From Flemingiibacterium sp045634005 (GTDB lineage Bacteria > Bacillota > Clostridia > Oscillospirales > CAG-272): DNA of 18,152 bases. Positions 1 through 8,566 of the stretch are shown in pieces; within the stretch, counting starts at the first letter, position 1; the number at the start of each line of letters is the position of its first letter. Location: contig JAZQZL010000010.1 of assembly GCA_045634005.1 (NCBI GenBank), positions 1 to 18,152 of the forward strand, in the 5' to 3' direction. The position numbers and the translations under genes were made by a program. The notes under the pieces are model-generated. The model worked only from the letters and a program-made list of their open reading frames with translations. It was not told where the DNA came from and made no database searches.

Positions 1-221
1 GCGTCGTAGAGAGTGATGTTCTTAAGACCGAGGATCTCACCGCGAAGGAGTATCGGGCGATAGGTCTGCTCGGAGATGTCGGACCAGCCGGCAATCGGGA
101 GCTCAAGAGTATCGCCGAAACCAAGGTTTCCTCCTTCCTCGGAATTTGCAAACACACTGATAGGAACCAAAGTAAGTACCATACAGAATGTAAGCAGAAG
201 TGCTAAAAATTTCTTTTGCAT
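1..221 (-). CDS. Secreted protein of unknown function, N-terminal part only
   Basis: The gene starts at ATG 221-219 and runs off the left edge, leaving 73 codons. The first 25 residues form a classical signal peptide: MQKK, a long hydrophobic stretch (FLALLLTFCMVLTLVPISV) and a probable cleavage site after VFA, before NSEEGG. The mature part begins with an acidic, glycine-rich stretch and then reads GFGDTLELPIAGWSDISEQ, which I do not recognise. A strong GGAGG site lies at 230-234, 8 nt upstream, and a consensus promoter sits at 367-396. The product is therefore exported or cell-surface. The function cannot be told from this fragment. Confidence 0.8.
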   Translation of the reverse strand, partial: MQKKFLALLLTFCMVLTLVPISVFANSEEGGNLGFGDTLELPIAGWSDISEQTYRPILLRGEILGLKNITLYD

Positions 222-599
222 TACTTTTTCCTCCTAAAAAAGATTTTGCTTTTACGCAAGCCGAAAAGAAAAGTTGCCGTTTAAAAAGATTAACGGCGGC
301 CTTCTGCCCAAAAAGCGGACTATATTTTCAGCCGTGCGCAAAAAATATCCAAAAAGATACAGTACTATTATATCATCTTTGACAAAGCCGTGTCAAGAAA
401 AAAGCGTACGAAAAAACACTTTCTAACAATGTGACAATTGGGCGCATATTTTTTATTGCAAAATAACCAAAATCGCAGACAAAAAACTCCATATTCGCAA
501 AAGAAACCTCCATTCCTGGCAAAAAAAGGGTTACATTTATTGATATACACGGGTATACACGCGCGTTTTAAATAATGTTAACTTCAAAACCAAATTCAC
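222..599. other. Intergenic region with leader and upstream sequence of the leftmost gene
   Basis: No credible gene was found in this AT-rich stretch. It holds the ribosome site and promoter of the minus-strand secreted protein, and a leader of about 140 nt between them. That leader contains a perfect 6-bp inverted repeat (276-281 with 292-297). Further upstream is a direct repeat TATACACG at 544-551 and 554-561, spaced one helical turn apart, next to the palindrome ACGCGCGT at 559-566. The role of these repeats is unknown. Confidence 0.5.
367..396 (-). promoter_or_regulatory. Sigma-A promoter for the secreted protein
   Basis: On the minus strand a perfect -35 box TTGACA (396-391) and a perfect -10 box TATAAT (372-367) are separated by 18 bp. 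Transcription would start near 360 and give a leader of about 140 nt before the ATG at 221. Confidence 0.8.
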
Positions 600-627
600 A
601 AAAACGGCCGTACTTTCGTACAGCCGT
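600..627 (-). terminator. Rho-independent terminator after pepT
   Basis: On the minus strand a 10-bp stem (627-618 with 613-604, one G-U pair) closes a GAAA tetraloop and is followed by a run of T. It lies about 20 nt past the pepT stop codon and ends the dehydrogenase-pepT unit. Confidence 0.9.
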
Positions 628-647
628 CTTGTAAGCAAAATTTAGTT

Positions 648-1871
<1,224 letters not shown>

Positions 1872-1945
1872 TTTGTTTTTTCTCCTTTAGCTATAGTATG
1901 GGAGTTACTCGGCTTTTTGAAAGAAAAGCGACCGCAATCCCCTCA

Positions 1946-2899
1946 TCAAACTATTCTGTTAAGCCCAACGCCCGTGCCTACAAAATTCTCCAGCGATGCA
2001 TCTATCACAGAGAGTAAGCGCTCGCGAGATGCCTTGCTTGCCCACGCGATGTGGGGGGTGATAATGCAATTTTTCGCGGTAAGAAGCGGGTTTTCGGGGA
2101 GCGCCGGCTCGTTTGCAAGCACGTCAAGCGCCGCCGATGCGAGCTTGCCCGAATTAAGCGCGTCCGCAACGTCACGCTCGTTGAGTACCGCACCGCGCGA
2201 GGTGTTGATAAGGCGTGCGCCGTCGCGCATTTTTGCGATGAACGCCGCGTCGACAAGTCCGCGTGTAGCATCGTTTAAGGGACAGTGGAGAGATACCGCA
2301 TCGGACTCGGCAAGAAGCACGTCGAGCGGCACGTATTTAACGATATCCGTGTCCTCGTGAGCGTGTGCCGTGTGCGCGAGGACGCGCATACCAAGCGCGC
2401 TTGCAACCTCTGCCACACGCATACCGATGTTGCCGCAGCCGACGAGTCCGAGCGTCAGTCCTTCGAGCTCGGTGAACATCACGCGGTGATATTCGTAGCC
2501 GGGAATACCCGTCCACATTTTGTCCTTTACTATTCCCTGCATTCCGCCAAGGTCGGCGAAAAGCGTTAAGAGGAACTGCACCGTAAGCTGTGCCACGGAT
2601 GCGGTCGAGTACGCGGGGATGTTAACCACAGCGACGCCGCGTGCACGGCACGCCTCGATGTCGATCATATCAAAGCCCGTACCCAGCGCGGACACGTATT
2701 TAACGGTCGGGCACTTATCGAGCAGCTCTGCCGTCACCTTGCAGCGGTTGGTATAAACGGCGGTTGCACCGACGCATTTTTCGGCACATTCGGAGTCGGG
2801 AGTCTTGTCAAAAACCTCGACCTCGCCGTACTTTTCAAGAAAATCCCAAGACAGGTCGCCCGGGTTAACGGCAAAGCCGTCGAGCACTACTATTTTCAT
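1946..2899 (-). CDS. D-isomer-specific 2-hydroxyacid dehydrogenase
   Basis: This is a cytoplasmic NAD(P)-dependent enzyme that interconverts a 2-oxoacid and its D-2-hydroxyacid. The 317 residues show the Rossmann motif GCGNIG (154-159) and the catalytic set Arg235 in NTSRGA, Glu264 in ANEP and His283 in TPHIAW. All three catalytic residues are present. The overall pattern is closest to the glycerate dehydrogenase/hydroxypyruvate reductase branch, but the substrate (hydroxypyruvate, glyoxylate or phenylpyruvate-like acids) cannot be fixed from sequence alone. A GGAGG site lies 8 nt before the ATG and a good promoter is at 2931-2959. pepT follows on the same strand. There is no clear metabolic link between the two. 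Confidence 0.9.
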   Translation of the reverse strand: MKIVVLDGFAVNPGDLSWDFLEKYGEVEVFDKTPDSECAEKCVGATAVYTNRCKVTAELLDKCPTVKYVSALGTGFDMIDIEACRARGVAVVNIPAYSTASVAQLTVQFLLTLFADLGGMQGIVKDKMWTGIPGYEYHRVMFTELEGLTLGLVGCGNIGMRVAEVASALGMRVLAHTAHAHEDTDIVKYVPLDVLLAESDAVSLHCPLNDATRGLVDAAFIAKMRDGARLINTSRGAVLNERDVADALNSGKLASAALDVLANEPALPENPLLTAKNCIITPHIAWASKASRERLLSVIDASLENFVGTGVGLNRIV

Positions 2900-2930
2900 A
2901 ATAAGCCTCCAAAAAATAAGTTATATCGGT

Positions 2931-2959
2931 ATTATACCACATTTGCGCCGACAAATCAA
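2931..2959 (-). promoter_or_regulatory. Sigma-A promoter for the dehydrogenase-pepT unit
   Basis: On the minus strand TTGATT (2959-2954) and TATAAT (2936-2931) are spaced by 17 bp. The -10 box is preceded by TGG, giving an extended -10 (TGnTATAAT). Transcription would start about 25 nt upstream of the ATG. Confidence 0.8.
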
Positions 2960-3048
2960 GCACAATCTGCAAGACGGCGCATATTTCTGCCGCACGCCCC
3001 TCTAACGGTCACCGCGCCGCGCGAATATACTACATCGGAGGTGTAATT

Positions 3049-3294
3049 ATGTCATACTTATACGAGCTTGCGCCGGGAGAAACGGCGCTTGTTCTCAATA
3101 TAGAAAAAAGCAACATCGGGCGGCGACTGTCAGAGCTCGGGATCGTCGTCGGGACGCGAGTGTCCTGCATCGCCCGTGCCGCACTCTGCGGACCGTCAGC
3201 GTATCTTGTACGCGGCGGCGTGGTGGCACTCCGACGCGAAAGCGCTCGCGCCGTTCAAATAGAGCGCACGTCAGGCGGTGAGTTATGGGACTGA
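3049..3294 (+). CDS. feoA: FeoA, small ferrous iron transport protein
   Basis: FeoA is a small cytoplasmic SH3-like protein that assists the FeoB iron channel. The 81-residue product has the usual pattern: a LAPGE start, the stretch NIGRRLSELGIVVGTRV (about 22-38), and a C-terminal strand ending in VVALRRESARAVQI, which is the typical place for the family's LR-x-EA-like motif. A GGAGG site (3037-3041) lies 7 nt before the ATG. The stop codon overlaps the feoB start by 10 nt, the usual sign of translational coupling. I found no convincing Fur box or sigma-A promoter just upstream, so its regulation is open. Confidence 0.92.
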   Translation: MSYLYELAPGETALVLNIEKSNIGRRLSELGIVVGTRVSCIARAALCGPSAYLVRGGVVALRRESARAVQIERTSGGELWD

Positions 3295-5237
3295 CACGCA
3301 GCTCCTCACACGAGGGTGAGCGTGCGGCAAGGCGACTCAACTGCACCTGCGCGCTCGCAGGCACCCCCAACGTCGGAAAAAGCTCGCTTTTCAACGCGCT
3401 CACGGGGCTTGACCAGCACACGGGCAACTGGACGGGTAAGACCGTCGAGCTCGCCGTCGGCAACTCTGTACGCGAGGATATAACCTTCGTCGACCTGCCC
3501 GGTACGTACTCGCTTCGCGCGCACTCGCCCGAGGAGGAGGTCGCACGCGAATTCATACTGCGCGGCGACACGGACGTTACTGCAGTTGTGCTCGACGCGA
3601 CGAACGTCGAACGAGGGCTGCCGCTCGCACTTCAGATAATCGAGCTTACACCGCGCGTTGTTGTGTGCGTAAACCTCGCGGACGAGGCAAAGCGTCGCTA
3701 TATTAAAGTCGACACCGACAAGCTGTCGGATATCCTCGGAGTGCCCGTCGTGGAAACGAGCGCGAGGGGCGGCGAGGGGCTTCGTGAGCTTTGCAAGGCG
3801 GTGCGCGACGTGGCGAAAAGTCCGCCCGAGGCTGCGCCCGTACCGCTCAAATATCCACCCGAGATCGAATCCGAGCTTACCTCGCTCACGTCGGGCGGAC
3901 GTACGCGCGGCGAAATTATCGACGGCTGGCTTGGCGAAGCAGACGAAAATCGCGAACGCGTGCTCCTCTCGCGCCCGATAATACTCGCTGAGGCTATCGC
4001 CTGCGAGGTCGTAACGGGCAAATGCGGCTACTCGGAGCGTGAATATAGGCTCGACCGAATAGTGACACACCCCATTCTCTCGATACCGATAATGCTATTG
4101 CTCCTCGCCGCCATTTTCTACCTCACGATAGTCGGCTCTAACTATCCGTCCGCGCTTCTTGGCGGGATTTTCGACAAGGTTGAGGCGTGGATATACTCGC
4201 ACGCGGGCTTTTTGCCCTCGGCAGCGCGTGATGCGCTCGTGCTCGGTATGCTTCGCACCCTGTTTCGTGTGGTTTCGGTGATGCTTCCTCCAATGGCGAT
4301 ATTCTTCCCTCTTTTCACGCTAGCCGAGGACTTCGGTCTGCTCGGACGCATTGCCTTCAACCTCGACGGAGCGTTTATGCGCGCTAAAACGTGCGGCAAG
4401 CAGGCGCTTACAATGTGTATGGGGCTTGGCTGCAACTCCGTAGGCGTTATCGGCTGCCGCATTATCGACTCGCCGCGCGAGCGCCTTATCGCTATCTTGA
4501 CCAACAGCTTTATGCCCTGTAACGGACGCTTTCCGATACTAATCGCGATGTCCGCGCTTGTTGGCGCAGGTGCGCTCGGCGGCGCGCTCGGCGCGGCGGT
4601 AATGCTCGGCGCGGTGCTGCTTTCCGTGCTCGTAACTCTCGCCGTATCGCGCGCACTCTCGGCAACTATCCTTCGTGGCAAGCCGTCCTCGTTTACGCTT
4701 GAGCTGCCGTCCTACCGTATGCCGAAGATAGGCTCCGTTATCGTACGCTCGGTCTTTGACCGCACGCTGTTCGTGCTCGGACGTGCGGCAGTGGTAGCCG
4801 CCCCCGCGGGGCTTATTATATGGCTCTTTGCAAACGTACACGTCGGTGGTGCTTCCCTTCTCGCGCACGCCGCATCGGCGCTTGACAGCATAGGTACGCT
4901 CGTCGGCCTCGACGGCACGGTGCTATGCGCGTTTATCCTCGGCTTTCCCGCAAACGAAATAGTTCTGCCGCTCATCGTAATGGGCTACTCACAGACGGGT
5001 GTGCTCGGCACAGACGCGGGCATCGCCGCTATCCTTGCCGCCAACGGATGGGGCACGCTACAGTATATCAATATGATAATTCTCACGCTGTTTCATTTCC
5101 CCTGCTCCACGACCGTGCTGACGGTAAAAAAGGAAACGGGAAGCATATTTTACACCGCACTCGCCGTGGTGTTACCGATGGCTGTCGGTATGCTTCTTTG
5201 TATGCTGACGACGCTTGCGTATACGCTTTACCGTTGA
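3285..5237 (+). CDS. feoB: FeoB, ferrous iron transporter with N-terminal G domain
   Basis: FeoB imports Fe(II) across the cytoplasmic membrane using a GTPase-like domain fused to a helical permease. The G-domain motifs are G1 GTPNVGKS (26-33), G3 DLPG (70-73), G4 NLAD (130-133) and a G5-like SAR (159-161). The permease starts near residue 262. It contains the two cysteine gate motifs GLGCN (380-384) and FMPCNGRFP (409-417) and the FPANE motif (554-558). The protein has 650 residues, shorter than the E. coli enzyme at about 770. It has about 20 extra residues before the usual G1 region. The gate motif form GLGCN...GCRIIDSPRER belongs, as I recall, to a clostridial FeoB branch. No feoC is seen. 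The start overlaps feoA. Confidence 0.95.
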   Translation: MGLTRSSSHEGERAARRLNCTCALAGTPNVGKSSLFNALTGLDQHTGNWTGKTVELAVGNSVREDITFVDLPGTYSLRAHSPEEEVAREFILRGDTDVTAVVLDATNVERGLPLALQIIELTPRVVVCVNLADEAKRRYIKVDTDKLSDILGVPVVETSARGGEGLRELCKAVRDVAKSPPEAAPVPLKYPPEIESELTSLTSGGRTRGEIIDGWLGEADENRERVLLSRPIILAEAIACEVVTGKCGYSEREYRLDRIVTHPILSIPIMLLLLAAIFYLTIVGSNYPSALLGGIFDKVEAWIYSHAGFLPSAARDALVLGMLRTLFRVVSVMLPPMAIFFPLFTLAEDFGLLGRIAFNLDGAFMRAKTCGKQALTMCMGLGCNSVGVIGCRIIDSPRERLIAILTNSFMPCNGRFPILIAMSALVGAGALGGALGAAVMLGAVLLSVLVTLAVSRALSATILRGKPSSFTLELPSYRMPKIGSVIVRSVFDRTLFVLGRAAVVAAPAGLIIWLFANVHVGGASLLAHAASALDSIGTLVGLDGTVLCAFILGFPANEIVLPLIVMGYSQTGVLGTDAGIAAILAANGWGTLQYINMIILTLFHFPCSTTVLTVKKETGSIFYTALAVVLPMAVGMLLCMLTTLAYTLYR

Positions 5238-5262
5238 CAATTTCGCGGTTTTGTTATACAAT
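5234..5262 (+). promoter_or_regulatory. Sigma-A promoter overlapping the feoB stop codon
   Basis: TTGACA (5234-5239) and TACAAT (5257-5262) are spaced by exactly 17 bp. The feoB stop TGA (5235-5237) lies inside the -35 box. It drives the gene at 5291 with a leader of about 20 nt. Confidence 0.85.
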
Positions 5263-5273
5263 AGACGTATAAC
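5253..5273. promoter_or_regulatory. Palindrome over the -10 box, possible operator
   Basis: GTTATAC (5253-5259) and GTATAAC (5267-5273) form a perfect 7-bp inverted repeat with a 7-nt centre. It covers the -10 box and probable start site, a place where a bound protein would block RNA polymerase. The downstream product carries a winged-helix domain, so autoregulation is possible, but this is inference. Confidence 0.5.
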
Positions 5274-5290
5274 GAAAGCGGAGGTGCGCT

Positions 5291-6043
5291 ATGGCAATAT
5301 TCGAAGAAAAGGCGGCGTTTGACAAATGCCTGCAAGCGGCACTTATATCCGAGCGTCGGCGCGAGGGTATCGGCACGCTCGGAGAGCGCACGCTTCATCT
5401 GATACTCAAAAGCTTCCTCGAGCCCGACACCGCCTGCCATGAGGTGAAAATCGGGCGTTACGTCGCGGACGTCTGCCGCGGCGGCGAAATAATCGAGATA
5501 CAAACGCGAGCCTTCGCCACACTTGTGCCGAAGCTGCGCGCGTACCGTCCCGATTACAAGGTAACTGTCGTCTACCCGATTGCAAACGTAAAATACATCT
5601 CGTGGATAGACCCCGAAACGGGTGAGATGTCGGAGCGGCACAAATCGCCAAAGCGCGGAAAGCCGTGGGACGTACTCTTTGAGCTTTACGCCCTGCGCGA
5701 GCTTCTTCCGTTTGAGGGCGTGCGCCTTATGCTCGTGTTTATGAATATGGATGAATTCAAGCTTCTGACAGGCAAGAGCCGCGACAAAAAAACGCTCGGC
5801 GCATCACGCTTCGAGCGTGTTCCGACCGAGCTTTGCGATATTATGATTCTTGAAAAGCCGTCGGACTACGCCGCGCTTTTGCCGCCAACGCTCGGCGACA
5901 CGTTCACCGCCGCAGAGTTTGGAAAGGCGGCGAAAATGACACCGCGCACCGCGTGGAAAGCCATTCAGGCGCTGAAGGCGCTCGGTATCATAGAGCATAC
6001 CGAAACAGTCGGCAAAGCCTACGTTTACGAAACAACAAAATAA
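5291..6043 (+). CDS. Unrecognised protein: nuclease-like core plus C-terminal winged helix
   Basis: I do not recognise this 250-residue protein as a named family. The N-terminal half resembles the PD-(D/E)XK nuclease fold: a helix with Glu32 in GERTLHLILK, then a strand with Asp60 in RYVADV, then Glu69-x-Gln71 in IIEIQT. The E-x-Q form is known in some members such as CoiA. Residues 205-250 look like a winged helix (FTAAEF, TPRTAWKAIQALKALGIIEH, then a wing). The protein is soluble, with no signal peptide or membrane segment. A GGAGG site is 6-8 nt before the ATG. It has its own promoter and a possible operator, so it is separate from feoAB. A DNA-related or regulatory role is inferred. Nuclease activity is not shown. 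Confidence 0.75.
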   Translation: MAIFEEKAAFDKCLQAALISERRREGIGTLGERTLHLILKSFLEPDTACHEVKIGRYVADVCRGGEIIEIQTRAFATLVPKLRAYRPDYKVTVVYPIANVKYISWIDPETGEMSERHKSPKRGKPWDVLFELYALRELLPFEGVRLMLVFMNMDEFKLLTGKSRDKKTLGASRFERVPTELCDIMILEKPSDYAALLPPTLGDTFTAAEFGKAAKMTPRTAWKAIQALKALGIIEHTETVGKAYVYETTK

Positions 6044-6085
6044 AAAAAGCAGCACCCAAGCAGTATTTTGCCGCTTGGGTGCTGT
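6042..6085 (-). terminator. Terminator after the zinc-ribbon gene, perhaps shared
   Basis: A perfect 12-bp stem (6050-6061 with 6073-6084) with an 11-nt loop is followed on the minus strand by seven T. On the plus strand the same hairpin lies just past the stop codon at 6043 but lacks a good T run there, so it mainly serves the minus strand. Confidence 0.9.
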
Positions 6086-6104
6086 CGCGTTTAGAATGCT
6101 TCGC

Positions 6105-6386
6105 TTAATATTTATATTTGCAGAACGGGCACTTGGGATAATCAAAATCGTGCTGCTTGCCGCACTTCGGGCACTGCTTTTGCGGCAGCCCCTCCTCCGT
6201 TGCATCAGCCAAAAAGAACTCAAGCTTTCCGCATTCGGGACAGCTGTATATATCGACCTCCATCGCGCCTGCAAGCAGGTTCGGAAGGTCACCAAGCACC
6301 CAGCCCGTCTGTCCGAGCTGTAATTTTTCACGCTTTACGTGATTCATCGCCTGTCCACACCGCAGGCAAAGCATATCCTTTTTCAC
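6105..6386 (-). CDS. Small zinc-ribbon protein, function unknown
   Basis: The 93-residue product has four CxxC pairs: Cys7/10, Cys49/52, Cys72/75 and Cys86/89. This suggests two zinc ribbons. The middle segment QLGQTGWVLGDLPNLLAG is a conserved-looking block that I associate with small uncharacterised Firmicutes proteins. I chose the GTG at 6386-6384 because AGGGGG lies 11 nt before it. The reading frame extends upstream into the ABC gene, and an ATG four codons downstream is an alternative start. The gene begins 32 nt after the ABC transporter stop, so the two are probably one transcript. A role in nucleic acid or protein binding is inferred from the zinc ribbons only. Confidence 0.8.
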   Translation of the reverse strand: MKKDMLCLRCGQAMNHVKREKLQLGQTGWVLGDLPNLLAGAMEVDIYSCPECGKLEFFLADATEEGLPQKQCPKCGKQHDFDYPKCPFCKYKY

Positions 6387-6418
6387 GGTGATTTTATCCC
6401 CCTTTGAAATTTCTTTAT

Positions 6419-8137
6419 TTACGCCTTTTCTCTGAACTGTCCCGAATGTAGCTTTGAGTACATACCGCCTGCCGCAACAAGCTCGTCGTGTGTACCGCGC
6501 TCGATTATCTCGCCGCCCGAAATAACCGCGATCTCGTCGGCGTTCTTGATAGTCGAAAGTCTGTGCGCCACGACTATCGTCGTACGTCCGAAGCAAAGCT
6601 CGTCAAGTGCCTCCTGGATCATTATCTCGGTCGTATTATCAAGCGCACTCGTCGCCTCGTCGAGAATGAGGATAGCGGGATTTTTAAGGAATACGCGCGC
6701 TATCGAAAGGCGCTGCTTCTGTCCGCCCGACAGGCGCACTCCGCGCTCGCCGATCTCGGTTTCGTAACCGTTTTCGAGAGTCATTATCCAGTCGTGGATG
6801 TTCGCGCGCTTTGCCGCTTCGATGACCTCCTCCTCGGTAGCGTCAAGACGTCCGTAGAGGATATTCTCGCGTATGGATGCGTTAAAGAGGTAGATGTCCT
6901 GCTGAACGATACCGATATTGCGGCGAAGGGATTCGTTCTTTATCTTGTGTATCTCCACGCCGTCGATATAGATCTCGCCCTTTTCGACGTTGTAAAAATG
7001 CGGTATAAGGTGGCAGATCGTAGTCTTGCCGCCGCCCGACGGTCCGACAAGTGCGAAGGCCTTGCCCTTTTCGATGGTCACGCTGACGTTCTTGAGAACG
7101 TCGTTCTCGCCGTCGTAAGCGTAAGTAACGTTTTTAAATTCGATCTTACCCTCTGCTCTGCCAATATCGATCGCATCGGGTGCATCACTTTCGGGCTCGG
7201 CATCGATTATCTCAAGAAATCTCTCAAAGCCCGTAACACCGCTCTGATACTGCTCCATAAAGTTGATAAGCGTCATAACGGGTGTGATGAACACGCCGAC
7301 GGACACCATAAAAGTAGTGTAGTCGCCAAGCTCGATCTTGCCCGCGTAGAGGAAAAGACCGCCTGCAATAAGCACGATAACGTTGAAAACGTCGGTGATA
7401 AACGAGGTGGACGAGTGGAACTGTCCCATCGCCTTGTACGCCTTACGTCGCGCCTCTACGAACTGAACGTTACCCTGCTCAAACTTCTCCTGCTCGCGCT
7501 CGGCGTTGGTGAACGCCTTCGTTACACGAATACCCGAGATGGAGCTCTCAAGCGAGGCGTTTATCTGCGCCACTGCCTGACGGCTTTCCTTGAACGCCGC
7601 TCTCATCTTCACGCGAAGCATCGAGGATATAGCGATAAGGAACGGTACTGCAACGAATATGATAAGCGTAAGCCAGATGTTGATGGTCGAGAGGTAAATA
7701 AACGCGGTAACAACGGATACGCTCGAGATAAGTATATTCTCGGGACCGTGGTGAGCAAGCTCGCTTATGTCCATAAGGTCGTTGGTCATACGCGACATGA
7801 TCTTACCTGTTTCCTGATTGTCATAGTAGCTGTACGGGAGCTTTTCGAGATGGCGGAACATATCCGAGCGCATCTCTGCCTGCATTCGCACACCCATTAC
7901 GTGACCGTAGTACTGAATGGAATAGTTAAGCAGCATACGGACGACGTAAAGAAGCAAAAGTCCGAGTCCGAAGATCACTATCAGTCGGTAATTCTTGTTT
8001 GGTATAAGGTCGTTGAGCATAGTGCGCGTTATCATCGGGTAAAGTATACCGATAAGCGCGACCACGAGAGATGCCAGCATATCGAGCGTGAATATACGCA
8101 TATGCGGCTTATAGTACGCGAAAAATCTTTTTAACAT
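6419..8137 (-). CDS. ABC exporter half-transporter (membrane domain fused to ATPase)
   Basis: This is a type IV (ABCB/MsbA-like) half-transporter that would act as a homodimer in the membrane, or pair with a partner elsewhere. Numbered from the far ATG (577 residues), there are six membrane helices in the first 310 residues. The ATPase follows: Walker A GPSGGGKTT (370-378), Q-loop VQQD (416-419), signature LSGGQ (474-478), Walker B ILILDE (494-499) and switch His530. All catalytic motifs are intact. I chose the ATG at 8137 (572 residues) because GAGGA lies 8 nt before it. An ATG at 8152 adds five residues but has no ribosome site. The substrate could be a drug, lipid or peptide and cannot be told. 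Confidence 0.93.
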   Translation of the reverse strand: MLKRFFAYYKPHMRIFTLDMLASLVVALIGILYPMITRTMLNDLIPNKNYRLIVIFGLGLLLLYVVRMLLNYSIQYYGHVMGVRMQAEMRSDMFRHLEKLPYSYYDNQETGKIMSRMTNDLMDISELAHHGPENILISSVSVVTAFIYLSTINIWLTLIIFVAVPFLIAISSMLRVKMRAAFKESRQAVAQINASLESSISGIRVTKAFTNAEREQEKFEQGNVQFVEARRKAYKAMGQFHSSTSFITDVFNVIVLIAGGLFLYAGKIELGDYTTFMVSVGVFITPVMTLINFMEQYQSGVTGFERFLEIIDAEPESDAPDAIDIGRAEGKIEFKNVTYAYDGENDVLKNVSVTIEKGKAFALVGPSGGGKTTICHLIPHFYNVEKGEIYIDGVEIHKIKNESLRRNIGIVQQDIYLFNASIRENILYGRLDATEEEVIEAAKRANIHDWIMTLENGYETEIGERGVRLSGGQKQRLSIARVFLKNPAILILDEATSALDNTTEIMIQEALDELCFGRTTIVVAHRLSTIKNADEIAVISGGEIIERGTHDELVAAGGMYSKLHSGQFREKA

Positions 8138-8171
8138 TCTGTCGTTCCTCATTTATTGTTTTACAACCAAT

Positions 8172-8201
8172 ATTATATATCACCCGGCGGTTTTACCGCA
8201 A
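8172..8201 (-). promoter_or_regulatory. Probable promoter of the ABC transporter unit
   Basis: On the minus strand a perfect TATAAT (8177-8172) lies 18 bp from a weak -35 match TTGCGG (8201-8196). This gives a leader of about 30 nt. Confidence 0.55.
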
Positions 8202-8222
8202 GTGCGGCTCCCGTATTGTTAC

Positions 8223-8238
8223 ATATTGTTTACAATAT
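8223..8238. promoter_or_regulatory. Palindrome upstream of the ABC promoter, possible operator
   Basis: ATATTGT and ACAATAT form a perfect 7-bp inverted repeat around a TT centre. It ends about 20 bp upstream of the weak -35 box of the ABC transporter gene, a typical place for an activator. No regulator gene is adjacent. Confidence 0.4.
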
Positions 8239-8318
8239 TGACCTCGCGCGTTTCGCGCTCGGGGAGAACGAAAAGGGGAACTTTGCGTGCGCGACGGTGC
8301 GCGATTCCACGGCCATCA

Positions 8319-8345
8319 GCGGCATAGCGCTTCGCGCTATGCCGC
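8319..8345. repeat. Perfect 12-bp hairpin with 3-nt loop
   Basis: GCGGCATAGCGC (8319-8330) pairs with GCGCTATGCCGC (8334-8345) around TTC. No T run follows on either strand, so it is not a standard terminator. Confidence 0.8.
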
Positions 8346-8382
8346 AAGGCGCGCAGCGAAGCGTCCGCGCAACCCTCGAAAT

Positions 8383-8416
8383 GCGCCAATTTCCATTTCC
8401 GTTAGGAAATTGGCGC
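8383..8416. repeat. Perfect 12-bp hairpin with 10-nt loop
   Basis: GCGCCAATTTCC (8383-8394) pairs with GGAAATTGGCGC (8405-8416). No T run follows on either strand. Confidence 0.8.
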
Positions 8417-8521
8417 CGCTAAATAAGCACTCTGTGGTACGAAATCGACCTCGAATGAATCACAACGACCAACGGGCGAGGACGGACGTCCCACGGGCGA
8501 GTAGCCGTGTGAGAGGGGGTA

Positions 8522-8566
8522 CAAGGGGGAGAGAGATTTGGCGATTGAATACCTCTCTCCCCCTTG
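8522..8566. repeat. Perfect 14-bp inverted repeat with 17-nt loop
   Basis: CAAGGGGGAGAGAG (8522-8535) pairs with CTCTCTCCCCCTTG (8553-8566). It is strongly purine/pyrimidine biased per arm. The right arm resembles a stretch at 16138-16147. Confidence 0.8.

Noticed and set aside
3026..3031. TATACT just before feoA as a -10 box
   Set aside because: It would place the start site inside the ribosome binding site of feoA, and no matching -35 was seen.
3306..4070. A 254-codon minus-strand open frame inside feoB
   Set aside because: It overlaps the intact G domain of FeoB and has no ribosome site or motif.
6488..8134. A 548-codon plus-strand open frame opposite the ABC transporter
   Set aside because: The transporter on the minus strand has all ATPase motifs. 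The antisense product is of low-complexity, highly charged composition and resembles nothing.
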